A stretch of DNA of 64,000 nt from an uncultured Alkaliphilus sp. GTDB lineage: Bacteria > Bacillota > Clostridia > Peptostreptococcales > Natronincolaceae. Positions 9,433-18,054 of this stretch are shown here, in pieces (positions within the stretch are counted from its first letter, which is position 1; each line of letters begins with the position of its first letter). The DNA lies in the NCBI GenBank assembly GCA_938074565.1, contig CALJEQ010000018.1, forward strand, positions 1 to 64,000. Direction: 5' to 3'. The notes under the pieces are model-generated. The model saw only the letters and a program-made list of their open reading frames with translations, was not told the DNA's origin and did not search any database. The translations under genes and the position numbers were made by a program.

Positions 9433-10828
9433 TAAAAAGATTATTCACTTAATTATATTGTCGTGTCTTTTGTTTTTAAGTATCATAGTGTATTTAACAT
9501 ACTTTCAAATATTTCAAGCGGAAACAATTGTAGAAAACCCCTATAATAGAAGACAATGGCAGCGGGAAGAAATTACTGTAAGAGGTAATTTATATGACCG
9601 TAATGGTGTGCTTATTGCTGAATCTATTGAAACTGATGAAGGTATTATAAGAAAATATACCCATAATAGGTTGTATAGTCATTTAGTAGGGTATAGCCAT
9701 AGGCAATATGGGAGATCGGGAGTAGAAGCTTATTACAATAATGAAATAATGGGTCTGACAAATGAAAAAAGTGTCTCAAGAATTATGGAGCGTATTACTG
9801 GTGAAAAAATAAGGGGTAATCATTTATATTTAACTTTGATTCATCAACTACAATTAAAAGCAGGGGCATTATTAAAGGGGAAGACTGGTTCGATTGTAGC
9901 AATTGACCCTAACACTGGTGAGATATTGGCAATGGTGAGTAAACCAGATTTTAATCCCAATAACTTGGTTAAAGATTGGTCAAATCTAGTGGAGGATGAA
10001 AGAAGTCCTCTGCTTAATAGAGGTTTATCGGGGCTTTATCCCCCTGGCTCTACCTATAAGGTGATAATGACAGCAGCTGTTCTTGAAAATCAAGAGATAG
10101 ACCATCAATATCAGTGTGAAGGTAGCATCACTATTGATGGATACAATCTTTCAGATTATGATAAAAAAGGGCATGGGCCATTGGATTTAAGAAAGTCTTT
10201 GGTGGTTTCATGTAATACTAATTTTGCTAGAATGGCACAGGAGTTAGGGGATAGAAAAGTTATGGAAATCTCCCGTCGATTTCTTTTAGGGGAAGCTATT
10301 GGTGGAGATATTCCCTTGACTAAAAGCTTATTTCCTTATGAAAATAATATGAAACCAACAGATTTAGCGGCTGTTTCCATTGGGCAAGGTAAATTGTTGG
10401 TGACACCACTACATATGGCTTTAATAGCAGGGGTATTTGCCAATGAAGGAGAAATGTTACAACCTAAAATATTAAGGGAAATTGAGACTCCAGAGGGTAG
10501 AATAATTGATGGACCAAGTATCCAACCACAAAGAATTGTGGAAGCAACCATCGCTAATCAAGTAAAAGAGATGATGGTGGCGGCTGTTCAAGAAGGTACT
10601 GGAAAAAATGCTAGAATTTCTGGTGTACAGGTGGCTGGTAAAACGGGGACAGCAGAAAACATTAGTGGAGCTAGTCACGCTTGGTTTATTGGGTTTGCCC
10701 CTGCTGACAACCCTCAAATTGCAGTGGCAGTTCTTTTGGAGAAGGAAGGAAATACAGGAGGGGCTGTGGCGGCTCCCATCGCAAGAGAAATTATGAGAGA
10801 AGCGTTGAGAAGAGGTGTTTTGAATTGA
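9419..10828 (+). CDS. class B penicillin-binding protein (transpeptidase)
   Basis: A 469-residue single-pass membrane protein (helix about 8-28) with a PBP-dimer region and a C-terminal transpeptidase domain. Active-site motifs are the serine motif YPPGSTYK (SxxK), SCN in VVSCNTNFA (SxN) and AGKTGTAEN (KTG). It cross-links peptidoglycan made by the SEDS partner. The protein is short and lacks PASTA repeats, like the PbpA-type proteins found with FHA/FtsW genes. The start is TTG at 9419, inside the end of the SEDS gene. Its final bases overlap the next start. Confidence 0.93.
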   Translation: MEENNKKIIHLIILSCLLFLSIIVYLTYFQIFQAETIVENPYNRRQWQREEITVRGNLYDRNGVLIAESIETDEGIIRKYTHNRLYSHLVGYSHRQYGRSGVEAYYNNEIMGLTNEKSVSRIMERITGEKIRGNHLYLTLIHQLQLKAGALLKGKTGSIVAIDPNTGEILAMVSKPDFNPNNLVKDWSNLVEDERSPLLNRGLSGLYPPGSTYKVIMTAAVLENQEIDHQYQCEGSITIDGYNLSDYDKKGHGPLDLRKSLVVSCNTNFARMAQELGDRKVMEISRRFLLGEAIGGDIPLTKSLFPYENNMKPTDLAAVSIGQGKLLVTPLHMALIAGVFANEGEMLQPKILREIETPEGRIIDGPSIQPQRIVEATIANQVKEMMVAAVQEGTGKNARISGVQVAGKTGTAENISGASHAWFIGFAPADNPQIAVAVLLEKEGNTGGAVAAPIAREIMREALRRGVLN

Positions 10829-11877
10829 TTAAGACAGTAGTTATAGAAATAGATTCTTTAAACATAGAGGAAGAAAAATTAATTGAGTGTAGTGAAATAC
10901 TAAAAAGAGGGGGAACGGTGGCATTCCCTACGGAAACGGTTTACGGATTAGGAGCAAATGGCTTAGAGACTAGTTCAATAAAAAAAATATTTGAAGCAAA
11001 GGGAAGGCCTTCTGATAACCCACTGATTTTACATGTTTCCTCTATCGAAGAAGTGAGGTCTCTAGTAAAGGAAATACCTGAAGTTGCTATAAAACTTATG
11101 AACACCTTTTGGCCAGGACCACTTACGTTAATATTTGAAAAAAGTGAATTAATACCAAAAGAAATTACAGGGGGACTAGATACTGTAGCCATAAGGATAC
11201 CTCAACATCCCATCGCTAATAAGTTAATACAACTAGCAGGAGTCCCTGTGGCTGCCCCCAGTGCAAATATATCTGGAAAACCAAGCCCAACAAAAGCTGA
11301 CCATGTGGTTAAAGATTTATATGGTAGGGTTGATGCTATAATTTCTGGAGGTAATTGTGATATAGGTGTGGAATCAACGGTGCTAGATTTAACTGTGGAA
11401 ACTCCAACCATTTTAAGACCTGGTGGGGTAACCAAAGAGATGTTGGAAGTAGTACTTTCGGCTGTGGTATTAGACCCTGCTTTAGAAGAAAATAGTAGAG
11501 AATTAACCCCTAAGTCACCAGGTATGAAATATACCCATTATGCCCCAAAAGCAGAGGTCACCATTGTAAAAGGGCATATAGATCACGTTACTAAAAGAAT
11601 TGTAGAAATGGAAAAAGCTTTAAGGGATGATGGAAAACAGGTGGGAATCATTTGCTCTGATGAATCGAAAAATAAGTATACCAGTAATATGGTAAAATCT
11701 ATGGGAAGTCGAGTAGATATGAAGGCTATGGCTTCAAATCTTTTTAAAATATTACGGGAATTTGATGAAACCACTGTGGAAATAATATTAGCTGAAGCAG
11801 TGGAGGAAACAGGTTTGGGTAAGGCAATAATGAATAGGATGTTAAAAGCCGCTGGTTATAGGGTGATTGAGGTATAA
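10825..11877 (+). CDS. ywlC: L-threonylcarbamoyladenylate synthase (Sua5/YwlC)
   Basis: This enzyme makes threonylcarbamoyl-AMP from threonine, bicarbonate and ATP, the first step of tRNA t6A37 modification. It is 350 residues long, the two-domain Sua5 form. Residues 20-210 are the YrdC-like catalytic domain (GGTVAFPTETVYGLGANG, KGRPSDNPLILHV, PVAAPSANISGKPSPT). The C-terminal Sua5 domain follows the SPGMKYTHYAPKA linker. The start is TTG at 10825, overlapping the PBP stop. It is followed by the phosphatase gene, as in the Bacillus ywlC-ywlE neighbourhood. Confidence 0.94.
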   Translation: MIKTVVIEIDSLNIEEEKLIECSEILKRGGTVAFPTETVYGLGANGLETSSIKKIFEAKGRPSDNPLILHVSSIEEVRSLVKEIPEVAIKLMNTFWPGPLTLIFEKSELIPKEITGGLDTVAIRIPQHPIANKLIQLAGVPVAAPSANISGKPSPTKADHVVKDLYGRVDAIISGGNCDIGVESTVLDLTVETPTILRPGGVTKEMLEVVLSAVVLDPALEENSRELTPKSPGMKYTHYAPKAEVTIVKGHIDHVTKRIVEMEKALRDDGKQVGIICSDESKNKYTSNMVKSMGSRVDMKAMASNLFKILREFDETTVEIILAEAVEETGLGKAIMNRMLKAAGYRVIEV

Positions 11878-11889
11878 GGGGGCAGTAGC

Positions 11890-12360
11890 ATGAAGAAAAT
11901 TTTATTGGTATGTACAGGAAACACATGTCGAAGTAGTATGGCTGAAGTGTTATTAAAAAAGTTATTAGATGAAAAGAATATAAACTTAAATGAAATTGTA
12001 GTGACGTCTGCGGGAACAGCTGCAATTATGGGGGACAAGGCATCTTCACAGGCTGTGGAAGTAATGAAGGAATACGGAATCTCTCTCGAAAAACATAGGT
12101 CAACCCCAGTAACAGTAAAGGCTATACAAGAGGCTGATTTAATCCTAACCATGACCCTTAATCATAAAAGATATGTTGTTGGTATAGTTCCAGAAGCTGA
12201 AAACAAAGTATATACATTAAAGGAATTTGCAGATGCAGAAAATATGTTGAGTTTCTCCCTAGATATTACTGATCCCTTTGGTCAGTCTGTGGAGGTTTAT
12301 AGAAGTTGTGCTAATGAGATTAATGTTTATTTAAATAGACTATTGGAGAAATTATTATAA
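11890..12360 (+). CDS. ywlE: low-molecular-weight phosphatase, probable protein arginine phosphatase
   Basis: A 156-residue LMW protein-tyrosine-phosphatase-fold enzyme. The P-loop CTGNTCRSSMAE (C-x5-R-S) and the acidic general-acid loop DITDPFGQS are intact. The threonine inside the P-loop (CTGNT) is the residue that distinguishes Bacillus YwlE, an arginine phosphatase opposing McsB, from tyrosine-specific relatives, which carry Ile there. Arginine specificity is therefore inferred. The ATG follows AAGGGGGCAG, 13 bases after ywlC. Confidence 0.9.
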   Translation: MKKILLVCTGNTCRSSMAEVLLKKLLDEKNINLNEIVVTSAGTAAIMGDKASSQAVEVMKEYGISLEKHRSTPVTVKAIQEADLILTMTLNHKRYVVGIVPEAENKVYTLKEFADAENMLSFSLDITDPFGQSVEVYRSCANEINVYLNRLLEKLL

Positions 12361-12457
12361 TATTTATGGAACTTTATTAATAAATAAATAGAGGATTTGA
12401 AATATTTTTGTAGAATATTATATAGGTTTGAGATTTAGTTAGAAGGGATGTGGAGTA

Positions 12458-12913
12458 ATGAAAATTGCTTTAGGTAGCGATCATGGGGGTTATAAGTTGA
12501 AGGAAGTTATCAAAAATCATTTATCAGAAAAGGGTTTTGAAATAAGTGATTTTGGTACAGATTCAACAGATTCCTGCGATTATCCTCACTTTGCCCAAGC
12601 TGTAGGGGAAGAAGTGGCAAAGGGTACATATGAAAAAGGAATTTTAGTATGTGGAACGGGTGTGGGTATATCCATCGCTGCAAATAAGATCCCAGGGGTT
12701 AGATGTGCATTGGTGGGGGACTGCTTTACTGCTGAAGCCACCCGTCAACATAATGATTCAAATGTGTTGGCGTTAGGGGCTAGGGTTATTGGAGACGGTT
12801 TGGCATTGCAAATTGTTGATATATGGCTTAGAACTGAGTATGAAGGTGGAAGACATCAACAAAGGGTTGATTTAATTACTGAAATAGAGAAAAAGTATAG
12901 CAAAGAAGTCTAA
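12458..12913 (+). CDS. rpiB: ribose-5-phosphate isomerase B
   Basis: RpiB interconverts ribose-5-phosphate and ribulose-5-phosphate in the pentose phosphate pathway. It is 151 residues, typical. Visible family motifs are ALGSDHGGYKLKE at the N-terminus, the catalytic-cysteine loop ILVCGTGVGISIAANK, and RCALVGDCFTAEATRQHNDSN. It belongs to the conserved ywlC-ywlE-rpiB-upp series. Confidence 0.95.
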   Translation: MKIALGSDHGGYKLKEVIKNHLSEKGFEISDFGTDSTDSCDYPHFAQAVGEEVAKGTYEKGILVCGTGVGISIAANKIPGVRCALVGDCFTAEATRQHNDSNVLALGARVIGDGLALQIVDIWLRTEYEGGRHQQRVDLITEIEKKYSKEV

Positions 12914-12940
12914 TAAAAACATACAAAGGGAGGAATTTTA

Positions 12941-13570
12941 GTGAGTAAAGTAATCGTAATAGACCATCCGTTAATTCAACATAAGTTGACTTTATTAAGG
13001 GATAAAAATACAGGTTCAAAGGATTTTAGAGAATTAGTAAAAGAAATGTCTATGTTAATGGGTTATGAAATTACTAGAGATTTACCATTACAAGAAGTGG
13101 AAATAGAAACTCCTTTATGTGTTACTAAGTCTAAAGCATTAGCTGGTAAAAAATTAGGAATTGTTCCAATTTTAAGAGCTGGGTTAGGAATGGTGGATGG
13201 TATTCTTCAATTAATTCCTGCTGCTAAGGTTGGTCACGTAGGACTTTATCGTGACCCAGAAACTTTAGAACCAGTTGAATATTATTGTAAGCTTCCAAGT
13301 GACGTTGAAGAAAGAGACTTAATTGTACTAGATCCAATGTTGGCAACTGGTGGTTCTGCTGTGGCTGCAATAAGATTTCTAAAAGATAGAGGGGCTACAA
13401 ACATTAAACTTGTTTGTTTAATTGCTTCACCAGAAGGGGTGGAGGTTGTACAAAAAGCCCATGATGATGTTGATATTTATGTGGCTTCAATTGATGAAAA
13501 GTTAAATGACCATGCCTACATAGTACCTGGTTTAGGTGATGCTGGGGATAGATTGTTTGGAACTAAGTAG
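12941..13570 (+). CDS. upp: uracil phosphoribosyltransferase
   Basis: Upp converts uracil and PRPP to UMP for pyrimidine salvage. It is 209 residues, the usual size. The PRPP-binding motif [16 protein letters not shown] and the uracil-binding C-terminal [16 protein letters not shown] are present. The start is GTG with AAAGGGAGG upstream. It is the last gene before a strong terminator and the start of the accessory insert. Confidence 0.97.
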   Translation: MSKVIVIDHPLIQHKLTLLRDKNTGSKDFRELVKEMSMLMGYEITRDLPLQEVEIETPLCVTKSKALAGKKLGIVPILRAGLGMVDGILQLIPAAKVGHVGLYRDPETLEPVEYYCKLPSDVEERDLIVLDPMLATGGSAVAAIRFLKDRGATNIKLVCLIASPEGVEVVQKAHDDVDIYVASIDEKLNDHAYIVPGLGDAGDRLFGTK

Positions 13571-13592
13571 AAAATAAATATAAATAATACAA

Positions 13593-13624
13593 AAAACCAA
13601 CCTATAGGAATATGGGTTGGTTTT
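13593..13624 (+). terminator. intrinsic terminator after upp
   Basis: AAAACCAACCTATA (13593-13606) pairs with TATGGGTTGGTTTT (13611-13624) around a GGAA loop. Confidence 0.88.
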
Positions 13625-13825
13625 AGTTTTTGGCTTGCAATTTATGATTGTTTTATAGTTTAATGAAGGTTCATATTTAATACTAATTTTTCTTTTTATT
13701 AGTTTAAATAAGTATGGTACAATATTACTATTAGTGAGTTAATGAAAAAACTTTATAAATCGGTAAATTACACTTATATATTATAATGTTATAAATTAAA
13801 CCTTTCACAAAGGAGTATGTAATGT

Positions 13826-14473
13826 ATGAAATATTGTGCTGTTATTGGTGATATTGTAGGGTCTAAAAAATTAAAAGAACAACGCAATCAGGTACAAGAA
13901 AAATTTAAAGATGTAATTAGTAAAGTTAATAATAAGTACAGTCAATATATTGAATCTAAATTTACTATTACACTTGGGGATGAATTTCAAGGTTTATTAA
14001 ATGATGCTTCTATAAGTTATGAAATTATACAATATATTAAGGAAAATATGATGCCTGTAAATTTAGTATTTGGAGTTGGTATAGGTACTATGGAAACCAC
14101 TTTTTCTAAGGATATTTCTATAGGGTCTGATGGACCTGTATATCATTATGCCAGAAAAATGTGTGAAAGAGCAAAGAAAAAGAAGCCTTCTATATGTTAT
14201 TATTCAGATTCTTTTGAAGATGAACTTATTAATTCCACAATATATTTAATAGAATCATCTATACAAAGGAGAACAGCAATACAATTAGAGGTTGTCAAAT
14301 TATATAAAGAAGGAAAGACTCAGAATGAAATATCAAAAATTTTGGAAAAGGATCAATCTACAATAAGTAGAATATTAAAAAATTCTTTTTATGATGAAGT
14401 TAGGTTTGCAGAAAAACAGATAATTGAAGTTCTTGCTCAAAAACTAAAACAGAATAACATTATGTACTTGTAA
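13826..14473 (+). CDS. SatD family protein with cyclase-like motifs and C-terminal HTH
   Basis: A 215-residue protein of the SatD family, which has no firmly established activity. Residues 4-12 (CAVIGDIVGS) and about 47-57 (ITLGDEFQGLL) resemble the two metal-binding aspartate motifs of class III nucleotide cyclases. They are followed by a cyclase-like VFGVGIG and YHYARKMCERAKK pattern. From about residue 150, EVVKLYKEGKTQNEISKIL and DQSTISRILKNS form a helix-turn-helix. The gene is followed by a DUF3307 membrane protein, a recurring pairing as far as I know. Cyclase activity is inference only. It is more AT-rich than its neighbours and separates upp from the dCMP deaminase gene, which suggests acquisition. 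Confidence 0.75.
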   Translation: MKYCAVIGDIVGSKKLKEQRNQVQEKFKDVISKVNNKYSQYIESKFTITLGDEFQGLLNDASISYEIIQYIKENMMPVNLVFGVGIGTMETTFSKDISIGSDGPVYHYARKMCERAKKKKPSICYYSDSFEDELINSTIYLIESSIQRRTAIQLEVVKLYKEGKTQNEISKILEKDQSTISRILKNSFYDEVRFAEKQIIEVLAQKLKQNNIMYL

Positions 14474-14575
14474 ATACATAAGCTATATTATGTATGTTAA
14501 TATGCATAATATATAAAATGTGCTGAGTGATACATAATATAAATAAATTATTTTTATATTAGGGAGGATGATTGT

Positions 14576-15622
14576 TTGATAACAGATTTAATTATTAGTT
14601 TATTATTACTTTGTCATGTAATAGCTGATTTTTACTTGCAAACGGATGAAATGGCTAAAAATAAATTAAGTAATAATAAAGAAATAGCGTTTAATGCATT
14701 ATTAACCCATTGTTTTCATCACTTTATTATAACAACAGCAGTAGTGTCATTATTATTAGGTTATAAAATTATTTTTTTCACAGTAATATTATCTTTTACA
14801 CATTGCATATTGGATTATTTTAAGATATGTTTGCAAAAAAAGCATGATATTAATTCCATCAAATTATTTATTTTGGATCAAATAATGCATATATTGATGA
14901 TTTTATTGGTGCTTCCTTATATGAAATATACAAAAATTACAAAATTTACTTCTTTACATATTTACTTCACTAATTTAATGATAAAGTTATTTCCCGTTTT
15001 AGGGGATGTAGATAATTATATTTGGATAAAGGTTATATATATTATATTATTATATTTATTTATAATTAATGGAGGGACTGTAATTAGTAAATTGACTACA
15101 AAAAAATTAGATACCGGTGCAGAAAGAATACAAGATGTTGAATTTGACGTAGAAGGTGAATTATCTTTTAACGGCAAAAAATTTAAAGACGACAAAGTAC
15201 AAATAAAAGGTCGAATGATATTAAAAAAACCAGTAGTTGATGAAATACAGAATAATACACAACAAAGTAATGATGAAGTTGCAGCTGCAAATGAAACAGC
15301 GAGTCAGACATTAACTGTGGAAAAAAGAAATATTATTTTAGTGAGCTTTTTGGAAGCATTTAAAACAACTCCATATAATTTAATAATGAAAAAGAAGTAT
15401 ACTGGTGGAGAAATAATAGGAGTAATAGAACGGTTACTTATTTGTACTTTTGTTATACATGGAAATTACGTAGCTATTAGTTCTGTTTTAGCTGCAAAAT
15501 CTATAGCGAGATATAAAAAAATAGAACAAGATGCTGATTTTAGTGATAAATTTCTAATTGGTACTTTGTCCAGTGTTTTAGTTGCTGTACTAGCAGGACT
15601 TATTTATAACTTATTATTTTAA
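14576..15622 (+). CDS. DUF3307 membrane protein
   Basis: A 348-residue membrane protein. Residues 1-110 carry the DUF3307 pattern (LLLCHVIADFYLQTDEMAKNK, LLTHCFHHFIITT, LSFTHCILDYFKI) with several helices. Two further helices follow (LFILDQIMHILMILLVLPY; WIKVIYIILLYLFIINGG). A hydrophilic, beta-rich stretch at about 175-255 (VEFDVEGELSFNGKKF...) separates these from C-terminal helices (LLICTFVIHGNYVAISSVL; FLIGTLSSVLVAVLAGLIY). The function is unknown. The start is TTG with AGGGAGGA upstream. It is probably cotranscribed with the SatD gene, suggesting a soluble regulator plus membrane partner. Confidence 0.72.
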   Translation: MITDLIISLLLLCHVIADFYLQTDEMAKNKLSNNKEIAFNALLTHCFHHFIITTAVVSLLLGYKIIFFTVILSFTHCILDYFKICLQKKHDINSIKLFILDQIMHILMILLVLPYMKYTKITKFTSLHIYFTNLMIKLFPVLGDVDNYIWIKVIYIILLYLFIINGGTVISKLTTKKLDTGAERIQDVEFDVEGELSFNGKKFKDDKVQIKGRMILKKPVVDEIQNNTQQSNDEVAAANETASQTLTVEKRNIILVSFLEAFKTTPYNLIMKKKYTGGEIIGVIERLLICTFVIHGNYVAISSVLAAKSIARYKKIEQDADFSDKFLIGTLSSVLVAVLAGLIYNLLF

Positions 15623-15796
15623 TGGAGTAAAATAAATGAGCTTATTGGCATTGAAAAATTGTTTGAAAGTAAAGAAGAAATATATAGATTAGTTTTTGGA
15701 AATTATATAAAAACAGAAGATTTAAGTAAACGCCCTTTATCAAAATTAACTAGAGATATTTGTAAGGAATATGGTATAAAAATTGATAACTTATAA
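15623..15796 (+). pseudogene. possible gene remnant after DUF3307
   Basis: Immediately after the DUF3307 stop, in the same frame, 57 sense codons run to a TAA at 15796. They include NELIGIEKLFESKEEIYRLV and SKRPLSKLTRDICKEYGIKI. The composition is protein-like, but there is no start codon in frame. The only SD/ATG (TGGAG, ATG at 15636) opens a different frame that stops after 18 codons. A frameshifted or truncated gene tail is the simplest reading. The original family is not recognised. Confidence 0.4.
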
Positions 15797-16019
15797 ATGT
15801 AGTAGATTACATAAAAGTAATGACATTATAATTAGTAGATTATATTACTCACTGTTGCTTACATCACAGTCAGGAATTGAGCTGATTATTATTTCTCCTA
15901 TAAATGTTAATGCACTAGTTGAGAAAGCTCAAGGATTAATAGATGAAAATGAATGTATATTTTATATGAAATCAAATAAAAAACCACAGAAAAATTACCC
16001 CCTGTGGTTTTTTTTATGA
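15797..16019 (+). other. degenerate open frame ending in a terminator hairpin
   Basis: An open frame, nominally from a TTG at 15783, has no ribosome-binding site, and its last 13 codons are the terminator hairpin at 15978-16013. The central part (SGIELIIISPINVNALVEKA and QGLIDENECIFYMKSNKK) reads like the C-terminal end of a protein, so this may be a second piece of gene debris. Function cannot be assigned. Confidence 0.25.
15978..16013 (+). terminator. intrinsic terminator
   Basis: AAAAAACCACAG (15978-15989) pairs with CTGTGGTTTTTT (16002-16013) and continues into T residues. It closes the SatD/DUF3307 insert. Confidence 0.85.
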
Positions 16020-16114
16020 ATAATATTAAATTTTAATGACAAATACAACAATACAAAAATAAATGTGTTAAAATAGAGAGATAATAGGTACACTTACGCA
16101 AAGGGGGAGAAAAG

Positions 16115-16555
16115 ATGAGACCTTCTTGGGATGAATACTTTATGGAAATGGCAGAAGTAGTAAAGACAAGAGCCACTTGTTTAAGAAGACAGGTTGGGGC
16201 TGTAGTTGTAAAGGATAAACGTATATTAGCCAGTGGATACAATGGTGCTCCCAGTGGTATAAAACACTGTGAAGAGACAGGCTGTTTAAGAAGTCAGATG
16301 AACATACCATCTGGCGAAAGACACGAACTATGTCGTGGAATCCATGCAGAACAAAATGCCATCATTCAAGCTGCCTATCACGGAGTCAAAATTCAAGGGG
16401 CAACCCTATATGTTACATTACAACCTTGCATACTCTGTACTAAAATTATTATTAATGCAGGCATTGATAAACTAGTATTTAGAGGAACTTATCCCGATGA
16501 GTTTGCGGAAGAAATGTTGAGAGAAGCTGGAATAAAACTGGTAAAATTCGATTAA
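16115..16555 (+). CDS. comEB: dCMP deaminase (ComEB family)
   Basis: This zinc-dependent deaminase converts dCMP to dUMP, feeding thymidylate synthesis. It is 146 residues long. The zinc site is formed by HAEQNAI (His-Ala-Glu) and QPCILCTK (Pro-Cys-x2-Cys). An additional CEETGC segment resembles the second zinc site or allosteric region of dCMP deaminases. In related genomes it commonly follows upp; here the SatD/DUF3307 insert intervenes. Confidence 0.93.
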   Translation: MRPSWDEYFMEMAEVVKTRATCLRRQVGAVVVKDKRILASGYNGAPSGIKHCEETGCLRSQMNIPSGERHELCRGIHAEQNAIIQAAYHGVKIQGATLYVTLQPCILCTKIIINAGIDKLVFRGTYPDEFAEEMLREAGIKLVKFD

Positions 16556-16638
16556 CGAGACATTAAAAGCCATTGATTAACAATGAAGTTTGGTGTATGA
16601 TGGTTAATGGATTATAGTTTTATACAAGGAGTGAAAAC

Positions 16639-17682
16639 ATGGAAAAATATTTTATTGCTTTTTTAGTTGCATTGATGATTTCTTATATATTGACACCATA
16701 TGCAATAAAACTTGCTCACAAAATAGGAGCTATTGATGTACCTAAAGACAATCGACGAGTACACAAAAAACCCATACCTAGACTGGGTGGATTAGCTATT
16801 TATGCAGCATTTATATTAACAGCTCTAATAATGGCACCCATAAACCGTCAATTGCTAGGAATATTAGCAGGGGCAACTATGATTGTGGGTATTGGAATAA
16901 TTGATGATATGAAACAAATTTCTGCAAAATATAAGTTGTTGGTGCAAATAGTTGCTGCTTTTGTGGTTATTTTCAGTGGTGTTAAGATGGAGTATTTTAG
17001 TAACCCGTTAAATAGAGGATTAATTCCACTTGGAATTTATAGTATTCCAATGACGGTTTTTTGGATTGTTGGAATAACCAATGCTGTTAATCTAATAGAT
17101 GGACTAGATGGTTTAGCGGCAGGAGTTTCGTCAATTGCATCTATTACATTGGCATTTGTAGCTTATTCAAATGGACAATCTCAAGTAGCACCAATATTAT
17201 TGTTAATATTAGCAGGTGGAGCATTAGGATTTTTGCCTTATAACTTTAATCCTGCAAAAATATTTATGGGGGATACGGGTTCTCTTTTGATTGGTTTTGT
17301 TTTAGCCAGTGTTTCAGTGGCAGGAGTAATTAAAAGTGCCACTACCATTGCAGTGGCAATACCTGTACTAGCCTTAGGAGTACCTGTTTTTGATACTGCA
17401 TTTGCAATAGCAAGAAGATTAGTAAATAGAAGACCTATAATGGAAGCCGATAAAGGTCATCTACATCATAAATTATTAGAACAAGGGCTTTCGCAAAAAC
17501 AAACAGTATTAGTATTATATATGATTAGTATGGTTTTATGTGGAAGTGCAGTGTTTATATCAGATACTAATAGTCGTATAGGTGCATACTCGGTATTAAT
17601 GACTGTTGCACTTATGGTGTTATATGGGGCATTAAGAATTGGACTGATGAAAAAATCTAAAGAAGGCAAGGCAAAAGCCTAA
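16639..17682 (+). CDS. tagO: undecaprenyl-phosphate GlcNAc-1-phosphate transferase (TagO/WecA)
   Basis: This membrane enzyme transfers GlcNAc-1-P to undecaprenyl phosphate and starts synthesis of teichoic acid or other wall polysaccharides. It is 347 residues with about ten membrane helices. MraY/WecA-family motifs are RRVHKKPIPRLGGLAIY, GIIDDMKQISAKYKL, TNAVNLIDGLDGLAAG, FMGDTGSLLIGF and DKGHLHHKLLEQG. The neighbouring wecB supplies the UDP-ManNAc used in linkage-unit synthesis. Confidence 0.93.
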   Translation: MEKYFIAFLVALMISYILTPYAIKLAHKIGAIDVPKDNRRVHKKPIPRLGGLAIYAAFILTALIMAPINRQLLGILAGATMIVGIGIIDDMKQISAKYKLLVQIVAAFVVIFSGVKMEYFSNPLNRGLIPLGIYSIPMTVFWIVGITNAVNLIDGLDGLAAGVSSIASITLAFVAYSNGQSQVAPILLLILAGGALGFLPYNFNPAKIFMGDTGSLLIGFVLASVSVAGVIKSATTIAVAIPVLALGVPVFDTAFAIARRLVNRRPIMEADKGHLHHKLLEQGLSQKQTVLVLYMISMVLCGSAVFISDTNSRIGAYSVLMTVALMVLYGALRIGLMKKSKEGKAKA

Positions 17683-17712
17683 CCTTATAAATAGGTTAAC
17701 GTTATTAACCAA

Positions 17713-17780
17713 AACCTATCTTATTATTAAGATAGGTTCATAAATGATGAAAAAGTCTGTCCATTAGGGCAGGCTTTTTT
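17713..17780 (+). terminator. tandem terminators after tagO
   Basis: There are two consecutive hairpins, AACCTATCTTA/TAAGATAGGTT (17713-17738) and AAAAGTCTGTCC/GGGCAGGCTTTT (17751-17778) with a T tract. The AT-rich 17783-18054 spacer beyond holds no recognised element. Confidence 0.8.
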
Positions 17781-18054
17781 CATTTGTGAAAAGTGATATT
17801 TTCACCCCAATGTTAAATACTGCAATTGAGGTAATTTGTATCATTTTTATTGGTTATATGTAATAATATTTGAGTCTAAATACTTAAAAGCAAACTTTTA
17901 AATAAAGATGAAGGGAAATAATTATTTATATAGAAATATTATATAGTAGGTACTGTTTGAGTTATAATTAAAATATTAAAAATATTTACATATGAAATGG
18001 TAATTGAGGGAAATCCTATTTTATATGGGAATGCTATAGGAGGAATAAAAAAGA

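Noticed and set aside
10472-10717. Extra frames over the PBP transpeptidase domain
   Set aside because: They overlap the SxN and KTG-encoding region of an intact gene and have no initiation signals.
15783-16019. 78-codon open frame as a real gene
   Set aside because: It has no ribosome-binding site, starts at a TTG overlapping another remnant, and its last codons are the terminator hairpin. It is listed only as degenerate sequence.
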